Assembly: GCF_033807575.1 (NCBI RefSeq)
Contig: NC_084717.1
Coordinates: 13,455,692 to 13,519,691 of the forward strand
Direction: 5' to 3'
DNA: 64,000 nucleotides
Origin: Cydia pomonella
Taxonomy: Eukaryota > Arthropoda > Insecta > Lepidoptera > Tortricidae
Below, in pieces: positions 1 to 10,953 of this stretch; positions within the stretch are counted from its first letter, which is position 1; each line of letters begins with the position of its first letter. A program made the position numbers and the translations under genes. The notes beneath the pieces are model-generated. The model did no database searches, had not been told where the DNA came from, and worked only from the letters and a program-made list of their open reading frames with translations.

Positions 1-512
1 TTTAGTCCGTATTTATAAGCTATACACTAAGAGTTGCAATCAAAATAACTATAATGTAATCAAATGTTGTTTTCAACTTTGTGCGTTATTTTAGTCTCGA
101 AACACGCTATTCAAAACTTTGATTGGGCACCCCAGGACCATGACAACTACCATGGTATAGACTAAAAAAACAGGGTACAACAGTCTATAGGTACTTAACG
201 ATTTTTTTTGTAAATTGAAGAGTTTGGGCACAAGTTTATGCTAACATAGTGAACTTAATTATATACTGTACTAGATTCTTTAGCCATAAATATAACCTCA
301 ATTTAATTATTCATTTAGTTAACCCTCATCAATATTAACTAGATTTTTGTGAAGTGGGAAATGATGTCAACTAATGAAAATTGCGTCATAAATGTATTTA
401 TTACGTATATTATGTAAAATCTATGAAGTAATATGCTGGGAAAATATCGATAGTTTTCGATAACCAAATATCTTATCGAATGTACTTAGAATGAAAAATA
501 TGATCCATTAGG
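1..512. other. Intergenic, no gene seen
   Basis: AT-rich sequence with no convincing open frame, splice pattern or RNA gene. It contains scattered short palindromes around the ATCGAT motif near 447-475. I see nothing else that can be named. Confidence 0.5.
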
Positions 513-649
513 TACAGTTAAGTGTAAAAATATTGGTGCACGCAAATTGCTCAAAAATATATTCCATAGCTCTTATGTCGGCGAATTAAGATCTATGGAA
601 CTTATTTTTGAGTAAGTTGCGTGGACTCCTATTTTTACACTTGACTGCA
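513..649. repeat. MITE-like inverted repeat
   Basis: The two halves are imperfect inverted copies of about 55 bp. The left end begins TACAGTTAAGTGTAAAAATA, and the complement of the right end begins TGCAGTCAAGTGTAAAAATA. Both continue through CACGCAA and CTCAAAAATA to TTCCATAG. This resembles a MITE family that I recall as common in Lepidoptera. The target duplication is not clear, so the outer boundaries are good to a few bases only. Confidence 0.65.
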
Positions 650-1160
650 CATTTAAGATGTTGCAGTTCTCTTTGTTTAGCTTAGAATATTGTCCGCAAA
701 ATTGCAATTTGACATTTTGAAAAATTTAGGAAAGGCAAAACTAATGGTGGAATTAAGTAGGCAATAGTAGTAGTTCATCTTATAGGGAAGGAATTTTACA
801 CATCTTTTTTTTTTCTATTAGGTATATGTAAAATTAATATATAAAAATATACCATTATACTTAGATTACTTAGTATATCATTTTACTTGGATACTTTCAG
901 GTCACTTAAACTTTAAAGTTCAAGGTACTTTAGGTGTAGAGCCGATATGAATAGGTGTGTAAATTCCGTACCTATACATCAATCTTTATTATAGGTACGT
1001 CTAATATTGTATTTGTAGCCAATCTAATTTATATATTTGATGTTAAAATATTACCATAAACAGTCGATTTAATTCCACTCAGTCATTTTATCGACACGAT
1101 CACGGCACTATAACTCAAATGGAGAGCTAGTTACGAGTCTTATACTGTTTCCGAATACCA
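650..1160. other. Upstream region of the Gln-rich gene
   Basis: AT-rich non-coding DNA between the MITE and the TATA box of the gene at 1247. It presumably holds that gene's upstream control region, but I recognise no specific binding site. Confidence 0.4.
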
Positions 1161-1167
1161 AGCGGTG

Positions 1168-1174
1168 TATAAAA
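1168..1174 (+). promoter_or_regulatory. TATA box of the Gln-rich secreted protein gene
   Basis: TATAAAA lies 79 bp upstream of the ATG at 1247. A start site about 30 bp downstream, near 1197-1200, would leave a 5' UTR of roughly 50 nt. That spacing is typical of insect cuticular-type genes. The box is read directly; the start site is inferred. Confidence 0.6.
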
Positions 1175-1246
1175 TTTGTTGTTTTGGCTTACTTCCGACA
1201 GACGCTCGGCCGCGCCCCGACCATCAGGATCATCCGCGCTGCAGTC

Positions 1247-2609
1247 ATGAACATCTCCGTGAGTATCCTTGCAAAAAAAATTTTAATTAAAAAAACAGAG
1301 TCTAGGAAAGAAGTCGTAGTTTTTTAAGCAAGTAGTCTATGCCGGATAATCAGTTAAAGAGTTTATGCAATTTTTTGATGTTTTGATGCCTTAGATCTCT
1401 TTTAAATCAAGGCATGAAAGTTAGGGACTCAGTTACTTTTGAATAAGTTGAATACAAATAATGTATACAAATACAACGTACAATGGATAGGGTAGTTTGC
1501 ACGATTATGTGTGAACCCGTATAAAAAATTATATTTTACAAGTATTTTCCAATTCTATAATCTGATATTGTTGGCTTGGCGACAATTAGTGTATACTTAT
1601 GGCGTACTTCATGAAGGTCAGGAAAATAGTTTTCATTTCTAATGCTCTGAAAGTTAGTAAGTAATTGTTTATCCATGAAGTGTGCAGAAATTTATACGTT
1701 TCTGCTTTAGGGCGTTTTGCTATCCAAGTAGGTTCTTTTTTCCCTTTTTTTACGAAAGTGATTAAAATTAGGTTTGAAAGTAGCCTCAAGAAATACTATA
1801 AAACATTATACTTAGGCAAGTTTTCATGAATATACATGTATTTTACTTTCCTCGTATTAGAAATGAAAAGTAGAATGTTTAACTGGGGTGAAATACACCA
1901 TTTAAGTCTCGGACTATTAGCGTTTTCACCATGTTCGAGCGCCAAAGTACCTCGACAGAAATGAATGCCTTTCATCCCTTGGTGAATAATCTACTATTTG
2001 GTTTTGTAATATTGGAAATAAATCAACGTCGCTCCGTAGGTTGTAATCACACCATTTATTCTTTGTCGCAATTCTTAATGCAACACTATCTAAAACACAA
2101 AATATTTATATGACACTTTTCAGATCGAGTTGATCCTGTCGATATTATGCCTCAGGGCAGCTCAAGCCAGTATTCAAGATAAGCGGCCTCAAACATTTGA
2201 GGCATCGCAGCCGCAATATGCCCAGAGGTACAAAGAAGTGATAATGTACCTAACTCCTACCCAAATTAGGAATTATGAGGCAGGACATGGCCTTCCACAA
2301 ATAAATTATGAACAACAAGAACTTCTAAGGGCCCAATACGAACAAGAACAAACCGCACAACCAGCTCCTATGTTTATTTATAGACAACAGAAACCAGCAA
2401 CAGGAACACCTATTAATAACGAAGAAGAACAAATAATACAAAGCACCCTTGATATTTTAGAAGCCTATAAAATGCAGTTTCATCTTGCGCAACAAAATAA
2501 TCCTTACCTTGAAACAAGAGCTGAAGAAGATCATGATTCTGATATCCGACCTATCGTAGAGCCAAATGCTGAAAACGAAGAACAAATTAAAATTGAGCTT
2601 CTGCAGAAG

Positions 2610-2646
<37 letters not shown>

Positions 2647-3623
2647 AACAACAGCAACTTCAGCAACAACAACATCAACAACAGCAACAACAACAGCTAC
2701 AACAACAACAGCTGCAGCAGCAGCAACAAGAACAAAATAAATTAATAGAATATGCCAAAAAACAACAGGAGCAGAATGCAAAAAGCTATGCTTATATTCG
2801 TTTTTTCTCAAATCAAAAGCCAGATAATCTACAAAAAATTCAGATATTCCACCCTGAACCTCATTCTGTGAATCTGGATGAAGAGTTAAGTCTGCAAAAA
2901 GAAAATAACATAGAAATTCAGCAAGATCCTTTGCTGCGTCAGAAATTTAAACTTATCCCATATGAATATATCGCGGAACAAAATGTTCAGCAGAAAGTAC
3001 GAGATGACCTTATCAAGCAGGGCCAAAAGCAAATCCAACAACAGCTGTTTGTTCCTGCCGAAGAACCTTGGCGCCCCATCATTAACCCCCAAAAGGAATA
3101 TCAACAGCAATATGCTCCACAATTCACTAGTCCCACTAAGAACATTGATCTTGAGAAGATAATTCAGGAAATTCAATTAGAAAGAGAAGCAGCAAAAATC
3201 CATGCAGAAAATATTGCCAAGTCACCGCCTATTGTTATCCATAAAGACATTAGCATAATTAAACGGCGCCCTGTTCATGTAATCAAGCACGTGAATATTC
3301 CATACCCAGCGCCGTTTTTCGTGCCCGTCCAAAAGCACGTAGAAGTCAAGGTACCCCAACCTTACGCGGTACCGGTAGAAATTGTCAGACACGTTCCTGT
3401 GCCAATAGTGAAGACTCAAGCAGTGGAAGTGGAAAAACCCGTGCCATATGAAGTGGAGAAACATGTACCAGAAATAGTCGAGAAAAAAGTCTTCGTCCCT
3501 GTCGAAAAACCTTACACCGTAGAACGCATTGTTCCTGTTGAAGTTAGAAAAGAGATTCCCGTTGCGATCCCCGTCCATAAACCGGAGAAGCTTACAGTTA
3601 TACGACATGTCTGGAAACATTAA
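1247..3623 (+). CDS. Secreted Gln-rich protein with VPV-repeat tail (cuticular/extracellular-matrix type), two exons
   Basis: Exon 1 codes only MNIS (1247-1258) and ends at a GTGAGT donor. Exon 2 starts after TTTTCAG at 2124 and runs to TAA at 3621-3623, giving about 503 residues. The phase-0 intron splits a signal peptide, with likely cleavage after RAAQA near residue 21. Residues about 166-210 are almost pure Gln with interspersed His and Leu. From about 370 to the end the protein is dominated by Val-Pro-Val, EKPV and HVPV motifs with Lys/His/Glu, for example FVPVEKPY and RIVPVEVRKE, ending IRHVWKH. Similar VPV-rich tails occur in insect cuticular and matrix proteins. There is no chitin-binding RR motif. 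A role in cuticle or another extracellular layer is inference from secretion, low complexity and gene architecture. The start is fixed by the signal peptide and the splice. Confidence 0.85.
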
Positions 3624-3672
3624 TTTATAGATAAGCTAGTATTTAAGTTGACTGTTTTGTTGAGGCTGATTT

Positions 3673-3678
3673 AATAAA
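3673..3678 (+). terminator. Poly(A) signal of the Gln-rich gene
   Basis: AATAAA lies 50 bp after the stop codon, giving a short 3' UTR. Confidence 0.7.
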
Positions 3679-3689
3679 AAACTTAAAAT

Positions 3690-6250
3690 TATTCATGCAG
3701 TTTGCCTTACCAAGCTTCTGACGCCTACGCAAAAACTAGCCAACTCCTTGTTCATGCAGCTTGTGCCGATTCATTTCTGTAGGCACTTAATGATCTGTGC
3801 TTAACACCTTAGATAGGTATTCCATGGACAATTCAAATACACAGGCCAAAGTCACAATCCACACTAGCACGTGACAATCAATATTTTATTTTCTGAACAT
3901 AACCACCATTTACTATGATCACTAATAGATTTAAATTACATACTGAATACCTAGGTAAAATCATTGTAAATATTACAATATTTAATTTATCAACATCATA
4001 ACATAATACTCGTAACTCACAGTCACATAGCGTACCTATCAATCAATTGTCAACAAAATAACAGCCAGTTCAATTCATCCTCCTTCCGTTTGATTGAATT
4101 GCTAAGCAGGCTAAATACATTCCGTTTAGTAGTCTATTGTGTAGAAAGTTCGAATTTGGTTCGAATTGCTAGCAGCATACGAAATCGTTACAAGTACGAG
4201 TAGTTTAAAGGAAGCCGTGATGTCTCTCAAAACAAACATATAAGACGTGTATTTAGTCGTATATTGCGCAAATAGTCCGAGGCATATGAAATGACCCAGA
4301 TTACGGGTGCTATAATTTTCGCTTGCGTCTTGCAATTTTGTATTGATTTCTTAAGTGTGATACAATTTCTTTAAATTGAATTAATATTTCTATAAATTTA
4401 ATGGTTCATTTTACTTTGTGTCGCTGCGTCTAGACAAAATATTAAAAACCAAATAAAAAATTGCGCTTTCACATTTAGGTACTTTAAGTACTTACTGAGC
4501 TTCTAGTTTAACTTTGAAATCGCACATTGATATTCAAATGCACATAAAAAAAAGTTTCGAAAGAGAATTCAAAGACCCATTTAAGACACTAAATCTTAGC
4601 TGTTGTAATGTAAACAATGTGTTTTGCAAAATGCGTTTTACAATAATTGCCTGTTGGATATGTGGATCAATTCGTGCGCTCATCCGACGATGGCATGAAG
4701 GCCGAGATGACCCAACTGACTATAGTCATTGTGTTCTATGATGTTGCATTTGGAGAAACAAAGCACTTCATGTTCGATAACGATTTAACTCACCAACTTA
4801 ATTGTGTAACTAAATGTCTACCTGTCATAAACTTGGCAGAATAAGTACCAAATTATTGTTGCGTTGGATAACACGTCATTATATGTGTCGAGGAGTTAGA
4901 GGGGTCGACCTATGAACGATGTATGATAAATACCTATTACCTATTTGATATTTATTACCAATTATCATACATATACATTCCCAAGTTTTTCCTGAGTTGA
5001 GTCATGAGTGGTCCACTCAACTAACAAAAAATTATGTTCCAATATTTAATTTAGTGAGACGTGGTAATAATCTATGTGTAGCTGTTTCTCTATTATAAGG
5101 TAAAAATTTCTTGGAACTTGTAACATTAGTAGCGCAAAATAAAGCTCTCCATGCTACCAGTCAAAACGAGACAGTTTAAAAAGCAAATTGGGCTATTTCT
5201 TCCACAAACATTACATTTCATTAGCTTATGTAATTCACTTGTTTTATTATTCATGGTAACTTTTGATCATAGGTATGTTGAGCGTTTAAAGTGTTTTAGT
5301 TTCATAAACATTAAGCTTATTGTAAACTGGGGCTCGTTATGTCATTTTATTTGTAAACATATCTAGTTCTAGATAATTACATTAATTACGCAATTTACAT
5401 TATAAATATTGTATATCTCTCAATTGTTTGTTTATATTTACATAACGAACTGGTATTACATGATTGAGTTCCCGTACGAGTCATGTCCATACTAAGCAGA
5501 CTGGCCGACCGTAAACATTGTTAATCAGTAATTATGGTCTTAATGGGCTGTTTTAGGGTGTTTATTATATGTATTCCTGATTGTGGTGTTATTTATTAAT
5601 AGCTCACTTATTCATTCAAACTCGAACTATAATTTTTAGATTAATCCAATAGAATAAACGGGGACCGAAAAAGCCCCTTATTTTATGTAGCCCCTAATCA
5701 TCTAAAATTTCCCAAATGTATGAAAGTATAGTTTTGTATAAAAACCCATGTAAGTTTTACGAGACTATTGGATATAAACTAAAATTACATTTCGTCACTT
5801 AATTTTTCAGTTATAGAAGTAGTCTTAAAACATTTTCATGACAAATAAAAGAGCAATTAAAAACCAACATTTTATTAATATCACAATTTCACTGAGACTC
5901 AAAGCTCACATCCAGTTATACAATTAAGTACTAACGAGTATTTATTAAGCGCAGAAACAAGTACAGTGACACATCAATCAGTCGATACGATCAAGCCTGG
6001 TTTCGGGGACTTTCTAAAGTCTATTGTAACTTACAGGTCAACAAGTTATTCTTTCCTTTACACTTTAAATCAACTAGCAAATATTTTAGTATCTTTACAA
6101 ACAACTGGTCATGTTTATCACATTTCAAGAATTCACGGAACGCTTAATAATTTTACTACTAAATCTACATCAGGTACATTTGTCACTCAGAGTTCGAAGC
6201 CGTACTATCAAAGCTTAAGCCGAATCGATGCAACTAAATGCTACGATCTT
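3690..6250. other. Intergenic, no gene seen
   Basis: AT-rich DNA between two convergent secreted-protein genes. Open frames here (for example near 4514-4844, 5151-5366 and 5966-6313) have no splice context, no low-complexity or domain signal, and AT-driven composition. I treat them as chance. Further TTTATT motifs at 5871 and 5941 could be alternative minus-strand poly(A) signals for the gene at 6347. Confidence 0.5.
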
Positions 6251-6252
6251 AG

Positions 6253-6258
6253 TTTATT
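6253..6258 (-). terminator. Poly(A) signal of the His-rich gene
   Basis: AATAAA on the minus strand, about 90 bp past the stop codon at 6347-6349. It is the nearest of three candidates (others at 5941 and 5871). Confidence 0.55.
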
Positions 6259-6346
6259 AATGAACAGGCAAGATAGAATTAAATATATCAGTCGGTGGAA
6301 TGCTCCACTTTGACATGCCCTTAAGGAATCACCTATGGTTTAAAGT

Positions 6347-6910
6347 TTAGTATCCGCCGTAGCCGTGACCGCTGTCTTCAGAAAGGGCGTGCGCATGTTC
6401 GGCGAAGTAGCCCTCGTGGGAAGCGGGCGCCTCGGCGTAGGCCTTCAGACCTTCGGCGGCCTCAAAGCCATGGTGCTCTAAGCCACCTTCAAGGCCAGCA
6501 TGACCTTCAAGAGCGGCGTGGTGCTCGAAACCTCCATGATGCTCAAGACCGCCGTGCTCAAGAGCAGCGGCAAGATGCTCAGTGTCGAACCTGTGGTCTT
6601 CAAGCACGAGACCGTGGCCATGGCTGTGCTCAGTCTCGGGATGGATCTGCTTCAGGGTGGACTCATGCTTGCCCTTTTCGAGTGGGTGCTTCAGCAGATG
6701 ACTGTGCTCTTTCTTGACGTACACGGGGACAGGGTGGAAATGCTCGAACTTGATTGACTGGTGTGACTTAGCGTGCTCGTGCTGCACATGGTGGTGGTGC
6801 TCTGACTCGCCTATGAGCGCGTGGTGGTCGTACTTCTCCTCGATCTGAGGTGCTTCCTCGTGGATCACACCGGGGTAAGCGGCCACCACAGCCAGGAATC
6901 CCAAGAAAAT
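6347..6910 (-). CDS. Small secreted His-rich protein (cuticle-like), main exon
   Basis: This minus-strand exon starts at 6910 just after a TTTCCAG acceptor and runs to TAA at 6349-6347, giving 187 residues. It opens IFLGFLAVVAAYPG, the hydrophobic part of a signal peptide whose methionine must lie in an upstream exon. The mature protein is very rich in His, Glu, Gly and Ala. It has a charged stretch with VPVYVKKEHSH, degenerate repeats of the type LEHHG and LEGHAGLEGG, and a GHGYGGY C-terminus. GC content is well above the surroundings, so the reading is secure. His-rich, Gly/Tyr-ending secreted proteins are common in insect cuticle, where His can take part in sclerotisation or metal binding. 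That role is inferred. There is no RR consensus. Confidence 0.82.
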   Translation of the reverse strand: MFLGFLAVVAAYPGVIHEEAPQIEEKYDHHALIGESEHHHHVQHEHAKSHQSIKFEHFHPVPVYVKKEHSHLLKHPLEKGKHESTLKQIHPETEHSHGHGLVLEDHRFDTEHLAAALEHGGLEHHGGFEHHAALEGHAGLEGGLEHHGFEAAEGLKAYAEAPASHEGYFAEHAHALSEDSGHGYGGY

Positions 6911-7316
6911 CTGGAAATAATGAATTACTATTTATTAAAAGACATCAGTAAATTCCAAGAATTCTCTCTACAATCGATGCATCTAAAAACAGAGCGCGGC
7001 TATAATACCGAAACCAGTTTTGCACCACTAAGAAGTGCAGTGCAAGGAACCCTAAGCGTTACATAACGAGAAAGGAAAGGCTTCCTATAAACTCGAATGT
7101 GTGCCGATCAGGAAGATCGTATTCTAACCACTTGGAATCCACACATACATAAATGAATTTCGATACAAAGTCACTAATGCTAACTATAATTTATGTCAAA
7201 TTGGTATGGATGTAGGCTCGTGATCGAGATTTTTTCGGCTGTTTCACAACACGGTTGAACCGATTTAGATTACACGACCGTCACTGGCACTTTAATGAAT
7301 ACACTGAGTTACGCAC

Positions 7317-7328
7317 GTGGTACTGCAT
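7317..7328 (-). other. Candidate first coding exon of the His-rich gene
   Basis: On the minus strand ATG CAG TAC CAC is followed directly by GTGCGT. It would join in phase 0 to the exon at 6910, giving MQYH before IFLGFLAVV and completing a signal peptide. It lies about 70 bp downstream of a TATA box. The donor is weaker than usual (GTGCGT), and no cDNA is available, so this is a proposal. Confidence 0.4.
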
Positions 7329-7393
7329 GCTGGTTGGAGGACCTTACTGTGTGAGAGGGTGGTGGGTAATGCCAGCACTTGTAATTTGCATCG

Positions 7394-7401
7394 CTTATAT
7401 A
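7394..7401 (-). promoter_or_regulatory. TATA box for the His-rich gene
   Basis: TATATAAG on the minus strand. The predicted start site about 30 bp downstream (near 7365) sits just before the candidate exon at 7328-7317. Confidence 0.5.
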
Positions 7402-8270
7402 CCTGGTTTCCCTGCGGCAGTGTGTGAGTGATCGTTACGTATGCTCGAATTGTCAAGCGTCGCGAAACAATAGATAGAAAATGTTGAGAGATTTATGGAA
7501 AAACTAGTCGATTAAAGACTTTAGGAGGAGTTTGCTTCCATTATCATGTAACGTCTCACTTGTAGTGTAATTGTTCCGTAATAGAATCGAAAGAACCTGA
7601 TTAGCATACATAATGGCGATTATTCAAATTGATTTACTTAGAATATACTTTGATAATTGCGCGTCTTTGTAGCATTGTTTTGTTTGTAGTTTTTGTTAGT
7701 TTGGTATCTAATGACTACTAAGACAATAGAATCCTAGAAAGTGGAAAAAATAAATTCATAGAATATGTATTCTTCTGCAAATATTTCAAATGAGCTATTA
7801 CTACGATTTGTTCCTATGTGCTACCATATATGGTGCTACATATGTATTCATAGGCCAATTAATACCTATATACTGAGTCTATTTTTAAAATGGATCAATT
7901 CTTTTTCGTCAGAAATTACAATTTTGTCGCTGACTGTACTTTAAATAAGTACATTAATTAAAAAGTTAAGGACCTTTTTCTTTCTGGTAGCTTCCGTCAC
8001 TGCCCTATTTAATAAATTCACTCTGTATGCCGAGTTCAAATCGAAACTAGTGGCGCAATGATTTGCTAACAATTATTGAATTATGATTAATTAACCATCG
8101 TGAAAGCTAATAAATGACGTGTTTTTGACACGTCATTTATGAGCTTTTTCAAATGTGTGTTACTGGCGTCACTGAATCACATTTACAAAAATTGGTAACT
8201 TGGTAAGTAGATGTATTCTGTGAATCGCATTAAGATTTTCACACAAAAATTGAAAAAATAAAAGCAATAA
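7402..8270. other. Intergenic, with a short hairpin
   Basis: There is no gene. At about 8113-8141 AAATGACGTGT and its complement flank a TTTTG loop, making a stem of roughly 11-14 bp (inverted repeat). Otherwise the DNA is AT-rich and unremarkable. Confidence 0.5.
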
Positions 8271-8276
8271 ACTTTG

Positions 8277-8602
8277 GGGGTTTCCTATACTCAGAACTGA
8301 AACCCAAATTTTTTTTTGCCATGCCATTGCCAATCAAACCCATACGTGTGGTGTATCTATGGATAGGTCTTCAAAAATGATATTGAGGTTTCTAATTTTT
8401 TTTTTTTCTAAACTGAATAGTTTGCGCGAAAGACGCTTCCGAAGTAGTAAAATGTGTCCCCCCCCCCCCCCCCCCTGTAACTTCTAAAATAACAGAATGA
8501 TAAAACTAAAAAAATATATGCTGTACATTAATTACCATGCAAACTTCCACCGAAAATTGGTTAGAACCCTTCATGGGCGAGTCCGACTCGCACTTGACCG
8601 CT
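8277..8602 (-). repeat. GGCCAAGT-family repeat, partial, minus orientation
   Basis: The segment matches one internal unit and the terminal part of the repeat at 16127-17435. It shares CTAAACTGAATAGTTTGCGC, a long C run (8459-8475, G run on the other strand), TTCCACCGAAAATTGGT, and the end with the palindrome GCGAGTCCGACTCGC followed by the complement of a GCGGTCAAGTG terminus. The segment around the AGATCTAGTAAGTAG motif is missing, so this copy is internally deleted. Confidence 0.7.
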
Positions 8603-8923
8603 TTTTTAACCTTTTCACGAATTCATTATTAAACCGATTATTGTAAATTTCGGCACGCAAAACTTTAAGCTATAGATTAATAGATTTACCTATCTGATAT
8701 TATCATATTTAGGTTTCCTGAATTTAAATCCTATCCTTGAGAGTAGGGAACATATGGAAGATATGACACATAGTAAACCACGTGGAAAAACATGTGAGAA
8801 CTGCTAGTACCTATTTTGCAGGATTGTTTTCTGCCGCACCAGACTACCGCAACTTTTTCTTAGCTTTCTCAAACAGGGGCCTTATTCGAGATGCACAACT
8901 GTCAAATTTCACGTCCACATCAA

Positions 8924-8968
8924 ATCAACACTTGATTCTATCGCATGTTGATTGTATCAAGTGTTGAT
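8924..8968. repeat. 13-bp inverted repeat
   Basis: ATCAACACTTGAT at 8924-8936 is matched in inverted form by ATCAAGTGTTGAT at 8956-8968. It sits in a stretch starting near 8876 (GGGGCCTTATTCGAGATGC) that recurs loosely, in the other orientation, near 20896. Both may be remnants of one MITE family. Confidence 0.45.
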
Positions 8969-8969
8969 T

Positions 8970-10345
8970 CTATCAACTGTGGATATTATCATTTGGAACA
9001 ATCAAAACTCATTCATAGAAAAAATAATCAAACAAAAATCAACTTTGTTTATTACTACTATATAGTTTGAAATGGCTCTGAACTCGAAGTGGTTCGGTTT
9101 GATTTGATTGTCACCTGACTGTGGATTGCTAATGTCAAATTTTGACAAGTGTTGATTTTATTGCTAGACTTTATTGTCCATGGGCTTGGGCACCATCTTG
9201 GATTTTTTGACGTACGACAGGGAATACCCTTCCTTTCCTACAATATATGGCATAGAGTAAAGCGTCTTTTTTTTAAAACATAAGTTTACAGGAATCAGCG
9301 ACATCTTGTATTCGATAAGATAAGTAATGCGCTATGAACAATGCGGCGGCGAGTAGTGAAACTGTACCTGACAACGTCAATCAATTAAAAAGTGACCACA
9401 CAGTTGATGGTCGATAAAGGCGATTATTAATTGAATTTTAACGACAATAAAGAACTATTGACATGCGATCTTTTTGTTGAACCCACACCTACACGTCGAA
9501 TAATGCTCGCTCCACATATTCTCCTATAAACGCTCAAAATTGTAAAAAAAATTGATGCAATTTACTCCGCACCCAGTCTCAAGTTGCTTCTAAATCTAAA
9601 CCACATTCACGAACCAAGTTGTAACCTAACACATCTGTAAATATAAGGCATATGATTTAGAGATAAAGTCCGTTTTTTTTAAATTACGAGATGGTTCATG
9701 AATAACCTTTATTACTATAAAAATAATACTACATTTGTCCAAAAAAAATTCTGTATTGCGCTATTACATAATGCATAAAATTGATATAAAGATAGGTACC
9801 ATAGTAGCTCGCTCACTTGGTCTATCAACAACTATTTTAATGCTCTTTGTACTCGTATACGTGACCCCATTGTATGTACAGTCGCCATCAGATATATCGG
9901 AACGCATGTATGAGATCTCAAATTATTAAGATAAGACCTACTGTACTGTCTATATTACTTACCAAGACCTAAGTACCTATTATTTATATGTACCTACACA
10001 AAGAGAATTCCTATGTTAAAAGGAGATTAAATACATATTTTGTTATTCAACTACAAATAAAATAAAATTTATCTTTTTCAGTAAACACATTTTTTTACCG
10101 ATTTCTTTAATAAAATAAAACATTAAAGTATTATGTGACTATATTTCATTGTCTTCGGTGTAGATTATTTACTGATGTTCCAATTTCCTGTATCAGTTTG
10201 GTACCAGGAAATATAAAAACTACACCTCTTCAAAAACTTTGCTGGTAGTTCGACATCTGTAAGTTTAAATATAAAACATGATAAAAACACTTAAGTAAGT
10301 CAAAAACGTATACATAAAATATTTGCCCTATATTCTGGTCGCTCG
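8970..10345. other. Intergenic, no gene seen
   Basis: AT-rich DNA with no credible open frame. At about 9879-9905 there is a lone copy of the terminal sequence TACAGTCGCCATCAGATATA, which is one end of the MITE family found complete at 35261-35395. Confidence 0.45.
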
Positions 10346-10497
10346 GTAGGGTGCCCAGAAGGCTGGGTGCATTTCCGCGCTGGTTAACAATGCTGATCCT
10401 CTGGACACCAGAAGCCTATATAAGGCGCTCTCATAGAGCCACGCTAGTGCCCTAGAGTTTCAAATTCAACCCCAAGTGCCACAAATATGTAGTTAAG
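10346..10497 (-). pseudogene. LINE 3' fragment (RPDG-type family), decayed
   Basis: The minus strand is clearly related to the C-terminal end of the LINE copies at 24663-24936 and 30901-31440. It shares the complement of GGTAGGGTGCCCAGAAGGCT and the region coding the FGVETLGPWGP-like motif. It has indels and no open frame. Confidence 0.6.
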
Positions 10498-10953
10498 GGT
10501 TTAAATTCTGGATCAAGAACATGGAATACTATTCGCTAGTAAGGCCATAGGTATTAGAAAAAAATAATAGTAGGAGACGGCCGTGGTCATGGTAGGTGGT
10601 ACAGGTGGGCCAGGCAAGCTCTGAAATTATGCACCTATTTTACTATAACTTTGTTCACCTGTGTCCATGATAATCATTTTTAATATGTAGCCCGTGTAAT
10701 CGGGCTGTATACTGTATAATTGGTCCCATATTTTTTAACACAAAATCATAATTATAATTCAATAATTAATGGTGTTTTACATATTAATCATTAATGTACC
10801 TATTTTGCAAAATTTTCTTGCATATAATAATATTGTTTACTTCAATTGACTTGTTTATTATTTTCGTTACTATGTCAACGTTAATACTTAAAAAATTATA
10901 ACGTGAAGGTTGAGTCCGCAGTACAGTTACAGTTTACGTACATAGTGGCATTA

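Noticed and set aside
2457..2811. Minus-strand frames rich in Leu or Val/Ala over the Gln tract
   Set aside because: They are mirror readings of the CAA/CAG repeat of the plus-strand gene (TTG/GTT/TGT repeats), with no independent support.
6500..7066. Plus-strand frames across the His-rich gene
   Set aside because: Shadows of the minus-strand GC-rich coding sequence; the signal peptide, acceptor and composition all support the minus strand.
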